Notes: generated by a model from the sequence alone, not told the origin. Positions 11,066-23,445 are shown, numbered from the stretch's first letter. The stretch: DNA of 64,000 nucleotides from Montifringilla adamsi (GCA_017590115.1 JAGGNK010008226.1:7386900-7450899), one strand, 5' to 3'. Numbers and translations are program-made.

Positions 11066-13124
11066 GTTAAACTGCAGCTCTCTGCCTCCTCTGGAAAACC
11101 CTGAGTGAAGGTGTTACCCAGTGAAGGGAGTAAAGTCAAGGCGATGGATTCAGTCTGCAGAGAACTCCTGCACAGGGCTGGGCAGGGCTGGAACAAAACA
11201 ATCCATCTGCTCTGCTTGGGAGGAACTCTGGATTTTTACCTTTGTAGCTCTAAATTGTGGGAATATTCACCAAACAAAAGTTTGGGTGAGAAGCAGGTGT
11301 AGGAGTGATGCAAAGCAGAAGTTAAACCCACAGAAGTGTGAGCTGTGCAAATAGAAGGGTTTAACCTGGCGTATTGTAAAATCCTCACCTGGATCTCTTG
11401 TGGCTGCTCTGCCCAGGGCAGGGACACTCTGGCATCCAAAGGACATCCCAGGGATTGGGAAGGGCAGGGAATGACAGCAGCAATGGCAGAAGTGAAATTG
11501 TGAAGTTGTTAGGTGCAGAGAACCTGGGAAACCTGCATCTGTACTCATTTTGGGAGGAAAAAAGCTCTTTAAAGGATGATCTGATTCAAACATTTCAAGA
11601 TGCTGAAGAGAAAATTGAGAGATGAACTAGAGATAAACTAGTTTATTTACTAATAAACTCAGATTTGCTCAGATTCTCAGGATGTGTGTTGTTAAAATAA
11701 GAAAAAAAAAAAAGGAGCAGAAATAAGAATATGGATGTGTTTGATTCAAGCAGGGTGAAAAAGGAAGCAGCCTTCATTGTCTTCATCTAAGTGTGCTGGA
11801 AAATCAGGAAGAATGGAGCTGGGGGGCAGGATCAGCTCTGTCCTTTGCTAGTATAACCCATCTCTTCACTAATTACACAGTTAAAGGCCAAATAATTAAT
11901 CTTTACTATCAAGACAGGCAAGGAAAGTTGTGTGGTGGTCAGAGGGCAGGTGGTACCTTCAGTGTGCAAATGAGCTGCCTACATGACACAAGGATTAGGC
12001 AGAGTTGTACCTAAAGGTGTTTTCTTGGCTTATAAAATGCATCCTCTGCTGAGCCTGCGTCGCTCCCAGAGGCCATCTTTTAAATTTGTCTCCCTCTTTG
12101 TAAATAAAATCCCCCAAATTTGTGAATTTGTGGTATCAGGAGGAAAACAGAATAAAATGGGGGGGGGGGACACACAAATACAAAAAAACATCCCAAACGC
12201 ACATTTTATTATAAAAATTCCATGGTAAATGTTAAAGATTCCTGATCTCTCTTATGGCATGAAGTCACACTGCTGCAAGCACGATGTGCCAGGCTCTGGG
12301 TTTGCCAGGCTCGTGTAAACAGATAAAAACAAAAAGTACATCAGTCCTGAAATGCCAGTGAGCAAAGGGATGTGTGTCTGTGTGCTCTGACCTGCAAGGC
12401 AGCACCCAGCAGAGACCTTGCTAATTTTATTTCTGCTCCAGAAATACTTTTGCTGTGTGCATGACCTGCAAAGTAGCCTAATTGTAAAGCTGTAGTAGTG
12501 TACTAATTCATGGAGAAATAGGATGAAAAAAATGGAGGCAGTGCATGGTTTTTAGTAAGGGGAGCTGCATTTGTGTTCTCTTACCCAATGTGTACTGAAC
12601 TTTATGCACAAAAATAGAAATACCACTGTTGCCTCATGCTCAGTGACACTGGTGATGTGATGTGAGCCAGAACAGACAAGCACCACAGCATCCTCTCTGC
12701 TCTAAAAATTCACTTTTTCCATCAGATTGTAGGAGCATAAAACCCCTCCCATTTTTCTTAGTGCTAGTCAAATCCACTTTCCTAAACTGAGCTTGTTTGG
12801 AGTGGTTTTTTTTTTTTTTTTTTTCTCCTTGTTGCAAACAGTTGGAAAATGAACACGGCTAAAAAAAGGCTTGGCTGGAACCTTTAAATGAATCTCTCAC
12901 CCAATGAGAAACAAGAAAAAGCTTTTTAAGATTTGAAATTCTAAGCGTGGGTTTGCTCAGTTTGTGTATACTTTTGCTCTTGGTGGGCTTGATTAAGAGT
13001 GATGACCCTAAAATGCTGTTTTTATTTATGTTTAGTACAAAATACTCTATTTTAGTATTACATATTAGTATCTGACTGCAAGTAGGAAATAAAATCTTTG
13101 GCAAACAGGGGTCTTGCATGGTGT
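11066..13124. other. Unique sequence with homopolymer runs, no gene seen
   Basis: It includes an A-run near 11700, a run of G near 12160-12169 and a T-run near 12807-12824. Short open frames at 11236-11625 on both strands have no recognised product. Confidence 0.55.
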
Positions 13125-13247
13125 GCTGAACCTGTTTTCCCAAAGAGGTTGTGGATTCCCCATTCCTGGAATTGTTTAAGGTTAGGTTGGACAGGGCTTG
13201 GAGCACCCTGGGATAGTGAAAGATGGCCCTGTCCATGGCAGGGGGTG
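13125..13247 (+). mobile_element. CR1 LINE 3' region, left half, ending in 40 bp duplicated target
   Basis: GAGGTTGTGGATTCCCCATT, then GGTTAGGTTGGACAGGGC and TTGGAGCACCCTGGGATAG place this in the CR1 3' end. The last 40 bp (13208-13247, from CTGGGATAGTG to GGCAGGGGGTG) recur exactly at 13891-13930, after a 643 bp insert. Confidence 0.93.
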
Positions 13248-13892
13248 TCTGCCCTCTTTCAGTGGGCAGCCATTCCCTGTGTCCTGTCACTCCAGCTCCT
13301 TGTCCAGAGTCCTTCTCCTGGAGCCCCTTTGGGTAGTGGTCCCCTTTCAGCCTTCCCTGAGCACAAGCTGCAAATCCCAGTTCAGAGCTGTCAGCTAAAC
13401 CATAAATTACCAGATTTATTCCTGAGTTAAATATCTCTGAGCCTGGACTGCACATTTTCTTGATAGGTCAATAAACTGCCTGTGGAGAGTCCAGCTCCAG
13501 CCTCCATCTGTGTTGATGCCAAGAGTGGGAATAACTCACGAGAGCTGCGTTGTGCTTCCTCTGGCAGACCCAGCTGAGTCACGTTTGCACCACGTGTGAG
13601 GAGCAGGGACATGCTCCCTGTGCTGTGCAGTGCAAGGATGTGCATCAGAAATGGCCAGCAAGACAAATGTGAGCCAAAACCGCGCTTAATCCAGCAAATA
13701 CCTTCACGTGATCCCTTTGTACAGGAGGGAAGAGCAGCCATGGTCAGAATGACCATCATTCATGTGGAACTTGTTTCCCACGCTGTGATTTACCTCTGTG
13801 AGGGGAAACAAGCCCCAAAAAGCTTTTAGTGCCTGCAAACAGAAATAACAACATTACTGGTGGTGCCAGCTAGGAAATTTGGGATGGCATCT
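13248..13892. repeat. 645 bp duplicated block, inserted copy (A)
   Basis: It matches 15434-16078 base for base at a constant offset of 2186, with one difference seen (C at 13296, A at 15482). It sits inside a CR1 and is bounded by an exact 40 bp direct repeat of CR1 sequence, so this is the derived copy. The last two bases (CT) belong both to the block and to the second target copy. Its left 135 bp are antisense CR1 sequence (GCCCTCTTTCAG onward), which begins abruptly at the junction here but continues upstream in the other copy. Open frames on both strands are duplicated with it and have no recognised product. Confidence 0.93.
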
Positions 13893-13983
13893 GGGATAGT
13901 GAAAGATGGCCCTGTCCATGGCAGGGGGTGGAACTGGATAGTTTTTAATGTCCATTCCAAGCCACTCCAGTCTGGAATTCTCT
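13891..13983 (+). mobile_element. CR1 LINE 3' end, right half after insertion
   Basis: It starts with the second copy of the 40 bp target, then continues as a normal CR1 end: GGAACTGGATAGTTTTTAA, TGTCCATTCCAAGCC, TCTGGAATTC. This continuity shows that the intervening DNA entered an existing CR1. Confidence 0.93.
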
Positions 13984-15385
13984 AATTCGATTTGTAGGGC
14001 CAAGATCCAAATGTCAGTTTCCGAATGCTTAAGTTCCTTTCTTTTCAGAACTGCCTGCTTTGATAATTCCCTGTCACTTTTCCCCTCTTTTCGTTAATTT
14101 TGACAGATGTCTAATTGAACTAAACAGGAACTATTATTTCATCTACTTCAAATTCCTAACAGGGAACAAAAACAGGAGTTGATAGAAGCTGGAACAACTC
14201 CATTCTCTTCCCAGAGCACGAAACTCTTGTGTCTATGAACCCATATTTCTTCTTTAACCTGCTTCTCATTTGTCTGCATCTTCCGCCGCTGCCTTCAGGA
14301 ATGAGTCATTAATAGCTGCTATTCAGCAAAAAAGTGAGAACTCTTTCAGTCCATAATTCACCCTCACAATCCAAGCAGTGAGTCAGTTTTGAACCTTTTT
14401 CTACTGCATCATTCCATAACCACCAAACCAGATGGAGTAGTTGGTTTACAAAGGTGATGCCAAATTCACCGTGAGGCTGCTCGGGTCCCCCTGTAAAGTC
14501 TCGTTCTGGTCAGGAGGGTTTTATCCCAGATCTCTGCACTGGGCTCAGGTGCTTGGAGCTGCTGTACAGGTATTTTTTTCACAGTTAGGAGCTGTGCCAG
14601 GGCCTCATCCTGCTGCCCAGGGTGCTGTGACCTGCCTACCCAAGCCCCCTGTGCCTCTAACTGGACAAACACGCTGGAAATCAGTGCTCAGCTTAAACCT
14701 GACAGGCTCTTTTTCACTACAGATAAAAGTCTGTTGATTTGCCAACCCCGACTGTGAAACGCTCCTGCAGCCTGAACTATTTTCCACACAACACTTGTTT
14801 TCTTTGTAAAAGCCTTTTTCTATTGATCTGAATTGACTGGTGCAGCAAAGCCTTGTGAGTTCGATGCAAATTGTTGCTGTGCACTTACTGGGAGCAGCAG
14901 AGCAATACAAAAGGATGTTTTGGTAGGTGTGCAACGCTCTTATTTCAAGACATGTCTCCCTGTATTGATATTTGGCCTGGTCTTGCTTGCAGAGTATAAG
15001 CAAGCAGTCAATTAAGGCATTTTTAAATGTTTTGAGGAGATGCTAAAGCTAAAACCCGAGGAGGGCACATGTTTGGGTGGAGGAATGCCGAATCTGCGTG
15101 TTTTCCTGGACTGAGCTGGAATTGATCTCAATCTTTCAGCTGAGACAACATCAACTTCTACAATTTTATCCTACCTGTGTGTCAGAGCTGGGGGAAGCAC
15201 CAAAAGGCAAACAGAAATTTCATCTTTGCTTTTAAACCCATCAGACTCACTGGCTTTGTGAAGTTTTTAGCCTGTTGTGCAGCTCAGTTACTTTACCAAA
15301 GAACCATAAATAGGTTTAGGGCAGGAAAAAAATCTCAATTTTTGAATGATTTATCCACAAATTGTTTTGAATGTAGGTCTTTGTT
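13984..15385. other. Unique sequence, no gene seen
   Basis: It contains an AP-1-type TGAGTCA followed by a small AATAGCTGCTATT dyad near 14302-14326. An antisense frame of 132 codons (14605-15003) has no recognised domain. Confidence 0.5.
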
Positions 15386-15570
15386 GGGGAAAACTCCTTC
15401 CCAATATCCCAATATCCCATCTCTCCATCTCTCTCTGCCCTCTTTCAGTGGGCAGCCATTCCCTGTGTCCTGTCACTCCAGATCCTTGTCCAGAGTCCTT
15501 CTCCTGGAGCCCCTTTGGGTAGTGGTCCCCTTTCAGCCTTCCCTGAGCACAAGCTGCAAATCCCAGTTCA
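15386..15570 (-). mobile_element. CR1 LINE fragment spanning the donor left edge
   Basis: AAAACTCCTTCCCAATATCC, CCATCTCTCC, GCCCTCTTTCAGTGGGCAGC and CATTCCCTGTGTCCTGTC follow the antisense CR1 order. The element begins left of the duplicated block and runs through its edge at 15434. That makes this the ancestral locus of the duplication. Confidence 0.85.
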
Positions 15571-16078
15571 GAGCTGTCAGCTAAACCATAAATTACCAGA
15601 TTTATTCCTGAGTTAAATATCTCTGAGCCTGGACTGCACATTTTCTTGATAGGTCAATAAACTGCCTGTGGAGAGTCCAGCTCCAGCCTCCATCTGTGTT
15701 GATGCCAAGAGTGGGAATAACTCACGAGAGCTGCGTTGTGCTTCCTCTGGCAGACCCAGCTGAGTCACGTTTGCACCACGTGTGAGGAGCAGGGACATGC
15801 TCCCTGTGCTGTGCAGTGCAAGGATGTGCATCAGAAATGGCCAGCAAGACAAATGTGAGCCAAAACCGCGCTTAATCCAGCAAATACCTTCACGTGATCC
15901 CTTTGTACAGGAGGGAAGAGCAGCCATGGTCAGAATGACCATCATTCATGTGGAACTTGTTTCCCACGCTGTGATTTACCTCTGTGAGGGGAAACAAGCC
16001 CCAAAAAGCTTTTAGTGCCTGCAAACAGAAATAACAACATTACTGGTGGTGCCAGCTAGGAAATTTGGGATGGCATCT
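15434..16078. repeat. 645 bp duplicated block, ancestral copy (B)
   Basis: It is nearly identical to 13248-13892. Here the antisense CR1 at the left edge is continuous across the boundary and there is no flanking duplication, so this is the probable template. The rest of the block is unique sequence without recognised genes. Confidence 0.92.
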
Positions 16079-16807
16079 TGTTTTGATGATAGATGAGTGA
16101 CCCCCAGTTGGCCCTGGCCACAACCAAGAGCTTTTCATTAGGAACAGAAACAAGAGCTGCTCATATTTTCCTTTGATTTTTCGGCTTTTTTTCTGCTTTT
16201 TTTTGGTTTCTTCTAAAAATTGAAGCTTTGGGCACTTAATCTAAGTCTTGTTGCTTACTCGGAGGTAAAACTCTCTGTGTCCATCTGTCCCAGGAAAATT
16301 TAACACCAATGGGGTTTCTGCTGGTTTTGTGGCCACATCAGGTTTTTGAGAACAATTAATTTGCATACAGATACAAGAATCCTTCTCTGCTCCTCCCTCC
16401 TTTCCTTGATCCCATGTGCCAAGCTTGAGGCACCACGTGGCTTTGAGGGGAACTCCTGGGAGAGGCTCCCAGTGCCTGCTGGGGAGCTGGAGAGTCCAGT
16501 GCCTGCGAGAGGTGAGAGGCTGGTGGGAAATAAAGCCTTAATCATGCTTTGCAAGCCCTCAAGAAGCAAGGCCAGGTTTCTTTCCCTGGTGATCCGCAGC
16601 CCAAATCCGTCAAGGCTCTCGCATCCAAATTTCAGCGCAGGAGTGGCCCCGGAGGACGAGGCGTGGGCTGCACTTACAGAGGCAGTGTTGATTCAGGATT
16701 AAGGTGAATAGAGCTGACTCCTCTGGGGATGTGTCTGATGTATATATTAGACTTTTTGAAGAACTTTTGACCTTAGCCATGCTCGTTTTGTGTTTTAAGT
16801 CACCGTG
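16079..16807. other. Unique sequence, no gene seen
   Basis: Mixed composition. The 16590-16670 part has scattered CpGs leading toward the CpG-dense patch just downstream. An antisense and a sense frame of about 90-118 codons overlap here with no recognised product. Confidence 0.5.
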
Positions 16808-16864
16808 ATGGCTCCCACGACGTCGCGCCTCAAGAAGCGCGCGGTCGGTCGCGGGTGTGGTTAA
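16808..16864 (+). other. CpG-dense patch containing an 18-codon ATG frame
   Basis: Ten CpG dinucleotides fall within about 42 bp (16815-16856) in an otherwise CpG-poor region. An ATG at 16808 opens an 18-codon Arg/Lys-rich frame ending TAA at 16862. The patch is too short to be a normal CpG island. It could be a recently inserted fragment, a hypomethylated regulatory site or chance. No function is inferred for the peptide. Confidence 0.3.
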
Positions 16865-17776
16865 AGAGTGGAGGATTTGGGAGGGGCCAAAATGGTTCAA
16901 GGAGATAAATCCCACTCAATTGAGTGTGACCTGAGCCCTTCGCTCCTCCAGGGCCTTTGGAGCATCCCTGTTTGTAATCTTGTGCAGATATATGCAAAAT
17001 ATTGGGGATTTGGTTGTTTTATGAAGGTGAACAGGGATTTTCATGTCTGCTCTAAACTTGAGCTCTTCTCAACAGCAAAATCACAGGCCTGGCACACAAA
17101 AAATAGCCCTTCAGATGGAAAGTTACTCCTGAAATCCTGGCAAGTTTAGAGTTTCAGAAGCAAATTATCCCATTGAATTACTGTGGCTGAAAAGTGAAAG
17201 CAGAGGAGCAAAAAATCAATATGTTAAGTTGTAAATTCTTTTTCTGTAGCAACTCTTGCACGTTTTCAGAACTGCGCAGGGCTGGGGAGCAGAAAGGAAA
17301 CAAAGCAGTTTACAAAATCCAAAACCATTCTGAGAGAGAAATTGTGGGTTTTATTGAATCACAGCATGCTAAAATTGCTTTTCTTAAAGTAAGAAGTAGA
17401 AGTGGGAATGTGATGTGTCTGTGCTGTCCCTGTTCCCAGCACCCTGCCCACGTGCAAGACCAGAGCAGGGCCATCACCACGAGAGCACAGCCTAATGAGA
17501 GCTGAGTGACAGTGGCACTGCCACCAAAGGACATGTGACATGCACATGAATATCAAATGAATTCATTATAATCACAGCTATTTCCATGAATACCAAATGA
17601 AGTTATAATAGCTGAAATCATGAAGAGTTACCATTTTGTGACTTAAAAAAAACCCCAAAAAACTAAAAAAAAAATCCCACAAAAAGTGAAACAACAAAAA
17701 TATTGGCAAAAATTAATGTAATTTTATTTTGGGGAAGGAATATTTAGAGAAGAGGGTTGAAAAAGTGGAGTATTTT
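16865..17776. other. Unique sequence with a small imperfect direct repeat
   Basis: CATGAATATCAAATGAA near 17542 and CATGAATACCAAATGAA near 17586 form an imperfect tandem pair about 43 bp apart. A-rich low complexity occupies about 17645-17700. No gene seen. Confidence 0.5.
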
Positions 17777-17920
17777 GAATCATATAGTTGTTAGTGCTGG
17801 AAAAGAACTTTAAGACCATCAAGTCTTACTATTCCCCAGTACTAACCTATGTCCCCAACTGCCACCTCCACATGGCTTTTAAATCTCTCCAGGGATGGGG
17901 ACAACAGCATTTCCACTGGT
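17777..17920 (-). mobile_element. CR1 LINE 3' end, diverged
   Basis: GAATCATATAGTTGTTAGTG, CTGGAAAAGAACTTTAAG, CCACATGGCTTTTAAAT and CTCCAGGGATGGGGAC give an old antisense CR1 end with its tail on the left. Confidence 0.8.
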
Positions 17921-20849
17921 AGATGACAGTTTCTGTCCATTTATTTTATTGTTTTTTTCATATATAGCTCTCATTTTTGAATGCTAGCTACCAGATAATG
18001 AGGATGCAGAACTTTTAAATTGCTTACTGGAAAATCTTGATTTAAAGTAGGTTTTATGGAAATAAATACCTTTGTTGTAGAAGGATAATTCTGATAACAG
18101 TCTAGGAGGATATAAACTAATAAAGGTTCATATGGAACACTCTTTAGGTGGTTCTTAATTTCCTAAAGCAAAAAAACTCTGGGTTTGAGTCAAACACCTT
18201 CTTCCACCAAAACTTCAAAAAAGCTGAAATCGTGAAGCTTTTTTATTTGGGACAAATCTGCACCCCAGACTGCAAACATTAAAATCTGTAAGGAACAGTC
18301 CGCTTGGGGCAGATTCCTCCTTCCCTGCCCAGACACTGAAATTTGGGAGAGTCTGTGCTCTCCCTGCCTGGTGGGAAACTCATCCCTCTCCTCCAGTCTG
18401 GTTCCCAGCCTGGTCCGTGTTGGTTTTCACTGGGTGAGAATAGTTGGGACTTGGCCACTGGTGTTGGAGCACAAGAGTTTATCTGTGTGGTGGTGGGATG
18501 TGGGATCAGGGAGCATAAATGGACTTTGGCTTGTGTCCTTTGATGGGGATGAGAAAAACAAACCTCTGTCCCTCCTCACATTGCAGGAGCAGCTACTGAA
18601 ATTCCAATTAAAAGCTGTAATGGGAGCTCAGGGTGGATCTGTACCATAAGACACTTCTAGGTCAGGCAGGAGGGTTGCAATAATAATAATCCCAAATACA
18701 TTTCCTTATTTAACTTTGTTTTTTATTGTGTTCAGCCCGCAGCTGATTTTTTTTTTTTTTACCTTGTAACATAGTCCCTAATTGAGACACATGAAGCTCA
18801 TAAGAGGCTTTAGACAAGATTCAGCTAGCCACAAAAGTCATTATCTCATTTTCATTTATTAACATGATATTTCCAATGGATTAACGAGGGTTTCCCTTTA
18901 GTTGCCTCTGCTGTGGCTCTAGCCCTAAAGGGGCTGTTGCGTTTCTCCATCTCAAGTGACTTCTTGCTCACATTAGATTACAGTAATGTACGTGTTCCAG
19001 GAATGACATTTATTCTACTTCTTGCATTAAAATTCCCTATTTGAAGTAGCTATAATTGCTGGAAATAGGATAAAGTGAACTTGAGTGTTGGTTTTAGCAA
19101 TGAGCTGGTATCAAAATAGCTGCTGCAAGGGCTGGGCATGCAAAAATACTCCCCTTAATTTCAGGTGTCTCATCCTGCAGAATTTCTGGAATCTGCGTGT
19201 TATGATGAAGATCTAGTAATTCCAATTTTCTGAGGAAGCCAGAGGCCATGTTAAGAAGCCTCTCACTGTGTTTTCCACAGCACTCACAGCTATTTTTCAA
19301 GCACCTTGCCATTGCACGAGGCTGCGAGAGCGAAGTGCCAGTTCCGATTTTGGATAAGCAGGAAAAGCTTCAACGGGACACCCTGCCAGGCCATGCAGAG
19401 GGGTGGGTGGTGAAGCCCAGCACAGGCAGCTGTGCTATTTTCCAGTCATGTTTTCCAGCTGTGCTCGCTGCTCCTCAGCTCCTCCTGCTCTCCCAGAAGG
19501 CTGCCCGAGCAGCACTACAGCGAGGACCTGCAGAGAGCCTGTCTGCTCCAGGCACTGTCTGATCTTGTCTGACATAATTTAAACCTATGCTTCCTGCCTT
19601 GGTTTTACATTTTCCAGGGCCTGAAAGGTTCAGCTGGAAACAAAACTCACCTAAGAAAAATATGGAAGAGGGGATTTAAATCAGTGCAGCCTATTGCTGC
19701 TTTATCTTACCTGATATAAAGATGCTGCTGGGTGACTGCCATTACGTTTGATATAAAATCAAGACCTTAATTTTCTGTGGGTGTCAGGTTTCTTCTGTCC
19801 AGTCCCTCCAGAGGTCTCAGCCCTAAAGGAGGAGAGTTTAAACGTGGCATTTGGGAGAAAAATTGTGTCTGCTCCAGCCAAGCCTCCCCGGTGCAGCTGG
19901 ATTTAGTGCTGCTCCTCACCTGTGCTGTGTCCAGCCCCGCTGTTCCCTGCCCAGAGCTGCACAAAGAGAGGAGTTAGCACAGAGTGATGGTGTGTTCCTT
20001 CTGGATCTGCATTTCATAAGCCTGAGGATATGAAAATCTGGAAAATCAACTGTGGAGCTTGGAAGAAGATTTCTTCCTGCCTTGTCTACTGGGGAAAAAC
20101 GTATCAGGGATATTTAATCCAGGAAGCTCCATCATATGTCAAGTTTAAGACTGTAACAGAGCTTTATAAAAACTCTTAAGGACACAATCACTAACAGGTT
20201 TCAATGAGAATTTGTAAACTGAAGCAGCCTTTGTTATTTTTTTTTTTTTATTTCTTCTGCACTCTCTATTCTAGAGGGTGCTTTTGGTTTTGTTTGTTAC
20301 TTTACCCATCAAGGCTGATGTCTGGGGAGGGGGGCTGGCAGCAGCCTCAGCAATCTCGGTGTTGGCAGCGAGTGGAGAGGTTCCTGTGTGGGATCCCCTC
20401 CCTTTCTGGGTGTCACAGCTGGAGTCATTCAAAGGAATGCTTCAAATGGGTCTTTAAAGGATGGGTTTAAACTTTTTTTGGAGTGAAGGCAGGAAAAATG
20501 CTTTTTAAAAAAGTGATGTCTGTATAAAGAATGCTGGTATCATTCTCCATGGTTTTTCTAATAAATGATCTCCTCAATATAACACTGAAACTCATGTAGG
20601 GAAAACGGCCTTAACCTGATGGGTGGAGGAACCTGTTAAGAAACACAAAAACCCCCTCGGGTGACCCCAAACTCCTCTGGCTGGGATTCAGGCGTTGTCA
20701 CCAAGTGTTTGGCTCTGTCTCTGTCAGCCCCTTCCTGGGGTTTGCACGTCACAGCAGGGTTCAGAGAGGTGCTCTGTGCTCACCAGAGCCTGAACAGAAA
20801 GGGTGTTCAGCGTGTGTTCTTCCTTAATTTAAAATGAAAATAAATAAAT
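17921..20849. other. Unique sequence, no gene seen
   Basis: It has T-rich runs near 18749-18761 and 20237-20250. Open frames of 66-104 codons at about 18343-18649, 19248-19562 and 19777-20033 have no recognised domains, and those on opposite strands overlap. No repeat family is recognised. Confidence 0.55.
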
Positions 20850-21560
20850 ATATAGCATGAACAGTTGGAATAAAACCTGTGTTTTGGGTAGATTCCAATA
20901 ATGTGTTTTTCATTGCATGAGATGCGACGCCTGTCAACACTTCCTAGCCAGATTTGCCTCTTTTTCACATTTTTTGTACAACTCCCCCCTTACTTTTCGT
21001 AGCAGAGAGGAGTGTCCTACATATCATGCTTCCATCTCCATACTGTAATTATTAATATAGGGTAGGGAGAGGTCACCTATGTTTTTTGGCAACAGTTATG
21101 TTCCCATGTATAAATCATGATAAAGTGCTATTACTCTGTAGGGTATGCTGATGTTTTCAATTTACCCTGTGTAAAATACAATTTCTTTCTTTCTCTCTTT
21201 TCCCTTTAAAAAAAAAAAAAAAAACCCAAAAAAAGCCTTTTGTTTCTATCATATAGATAAACTCATAGATTTTTGCAACCAATAAAAATAATATTAATAA
21301 ATATGAGGCATTGTTACAAAGTAGGTCCTAACTATGCAGCCTAATGTTTCAGTAAGTCTGTGGTGCACATCCTTTTATAGCCAATTAAGAGGATGTTTTA
21401 TTTCCCTCATTAAAAGTGCAGCCCACAGTCACCATGTTGAATCAAATAAGTACGAGTTTGCACATCCTGTGCACAACCTTTCCTCGAGGCACAGTAGCAT
21501 TTGTCATCTTTATAATAAAGCTTTCCAATTTTTCTGATTAATATTTAAAAGAAATAACAT
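20850..21560. promoter_or_regulatory. Candidate conserved non-coding block
   Basis: A long repeat-free, low-CpG stretch contains TAATTATTAATATA near 21046, an ATCATGATAAAG stretch near 21114, and CATGATATG-like and homeodomain-type motifs. A poly-A run (about 21209-21225) interrupts it. It resembles developmental enhancer sequence in composition only; conservation was not tested. Confidence 0.25.
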
Positions 21561-23445
21561 GACCTGAGGAATATATATATAACATCCTTGTGCCAAGGCT
21601 TTCTGTGCTCTCTGGTTAAGGCTAAGGTGCCATGAGATCACTGGGTATTCTGCATCATTCCAAGACCTATTTTCCAGGGCTTATGTGCAGCAGCAGCTTT
21701 TTTGTTCTCTTTTCTTCCCCCCAGATGAGAGACAGAGATCTCACCAGTGCTTGTTGTGCTCCTGTGGTCTCCAGGACGCTCCTGCTCTTCAGTCTCATCA
21801 TTCCATGTGGAGATTTGGGAACGTTCCTCTGGGGATTGTCCTCTGAGCCATTACTGGGTCGTTATGGGTCCATGAGCAAGTGGATTCTGGATCCAAGTCC
21901 TTGCAGCTTTCTGGCAGAGCAGTGTGGGCTGGGGTGCTGGGGAAAGGTGAGGTCCTGCCCCAAAACCTGGCCAGGGGCTGGGGGCCACTGGGTCTCTGTC
22001 CTTTCTGGTTCAGATGGCAATTTGCTCATGTCACTGCTGTGAGTGTAGAGATGAGCTGGACGATGTGGCTGCATCTTGTAAAGGCAAACCTGCCCCTCAG
22101 TCCTTCTCTCCTGAGGGCCTCAGGCTGGTTCAGCTTTACTGAATTCAAAGATCTTTATAGCTAGGGGAAGCAGATATCTGAGCTAGGGCTGGGGGTGTCT
22201 GCAGATTGTAGAATTACTTACATTTTCATTATAATTTTTATTTTTGAAATAGCTGTGGTTGACAGTGCAAAGCATTAATCTATTAAACAGGGGTAAAGAA
22301 TGTGTAGGCTGAGATTTGACAGCAGAGGTGCTGGCAATTCTTGTGCAGTCATTGAAATGCATTAATTCCTTGGTCTTCCCTCTCTCTCCCTGTTGTCTCT
22401 TGTTTATGTTCTTTCATTTCTCCCTCTCTATAATAATTGGAGGCCAACGGAGGAAAACAAGGAGGGCTGAGATCAGTTTTGGTATTTTTTTATTGGCACG
22501 TATCACTAAAGCCCCTCAGGTTCTTCAAACCATTACAAGCCATCACAGCTAGAATAACAAAATATAAGCCTTTAAACTTAAAGGCTCAATTATTCAGGGC
22601 TCTCTGTAAATTACAGACAAAGCTAACAAATTTCATACATTAGTCATGGTAAAATATATTAAATTCCATGGTTTGTCACAGATTAATAGGAAAAAAAGAT
22701 TAAAACGGCAAGTTGTGTAAGTAATTTAAACAAATGGTTGTCAGAGATTCTGCATGTTTGGTAAAGAATCAAATAAGTGAATATCAGCAGCTGAACTTCT
22801 TGTGGATGAGCCAAGGCCTTTTGGAAAAGCTGGGGCTCTCTTTGGATATGGAACCAATGTTTTCCTCAATCCTGTAACACATTCAAACCAGCTGTCATGC
22901 AAAGAAAGAATTTACCATGCAGTGTTGCTTGTGCTTTTCTTAATCCATCCCCACCAGTCAGACACTCGCTGCGGAGGGAAAAAAAGGGGGAAAACCTCCT
23001 GTGGACCAAAACTTGGAAGATGCAGAGAATTCCAAGATTAATACTGAGGGCTGTGGTTGTTGGAGGGGCCGATAACTCTGGGCACCATGGGGCAGGAGTT
23101 CCGTTAAGTAGCTCCAAGAAATAATTGCAAAAAGTTCTTTATGGAGCGTTGGCACTTGGGAAAACTGGCAGCAGAGCCAAAGGGATCCCCACTCCTTCTT
23201 GGGAATGGGGTGGGACCCAGAGCTCAGGACCTGAGGGCAACCCCTACCCACGACAAGGGGTTGATGATCCAGCTTCTGCCAAAGGAGCATTCCCCAGTTC
23301 TCCTGCTGGGGAGGATAACAGGAAAGTCACAGCACCCTCAGGGGTGGATTTTACAAGAACGAGCCATGTGTGCCCTCAAACTGTGACAATCTCTAAAAGT
23401 TGTCTTTTTTCCCCTGTGCTCTTTTCTTATTTATTTCTGTTTGTT

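Noticed and set aside
12859..13455. 198-codon antisense frame
   Set aside because: It crosses CR1 sequence and the insertion junction at 13247/13248, and its content is repeat-derived.
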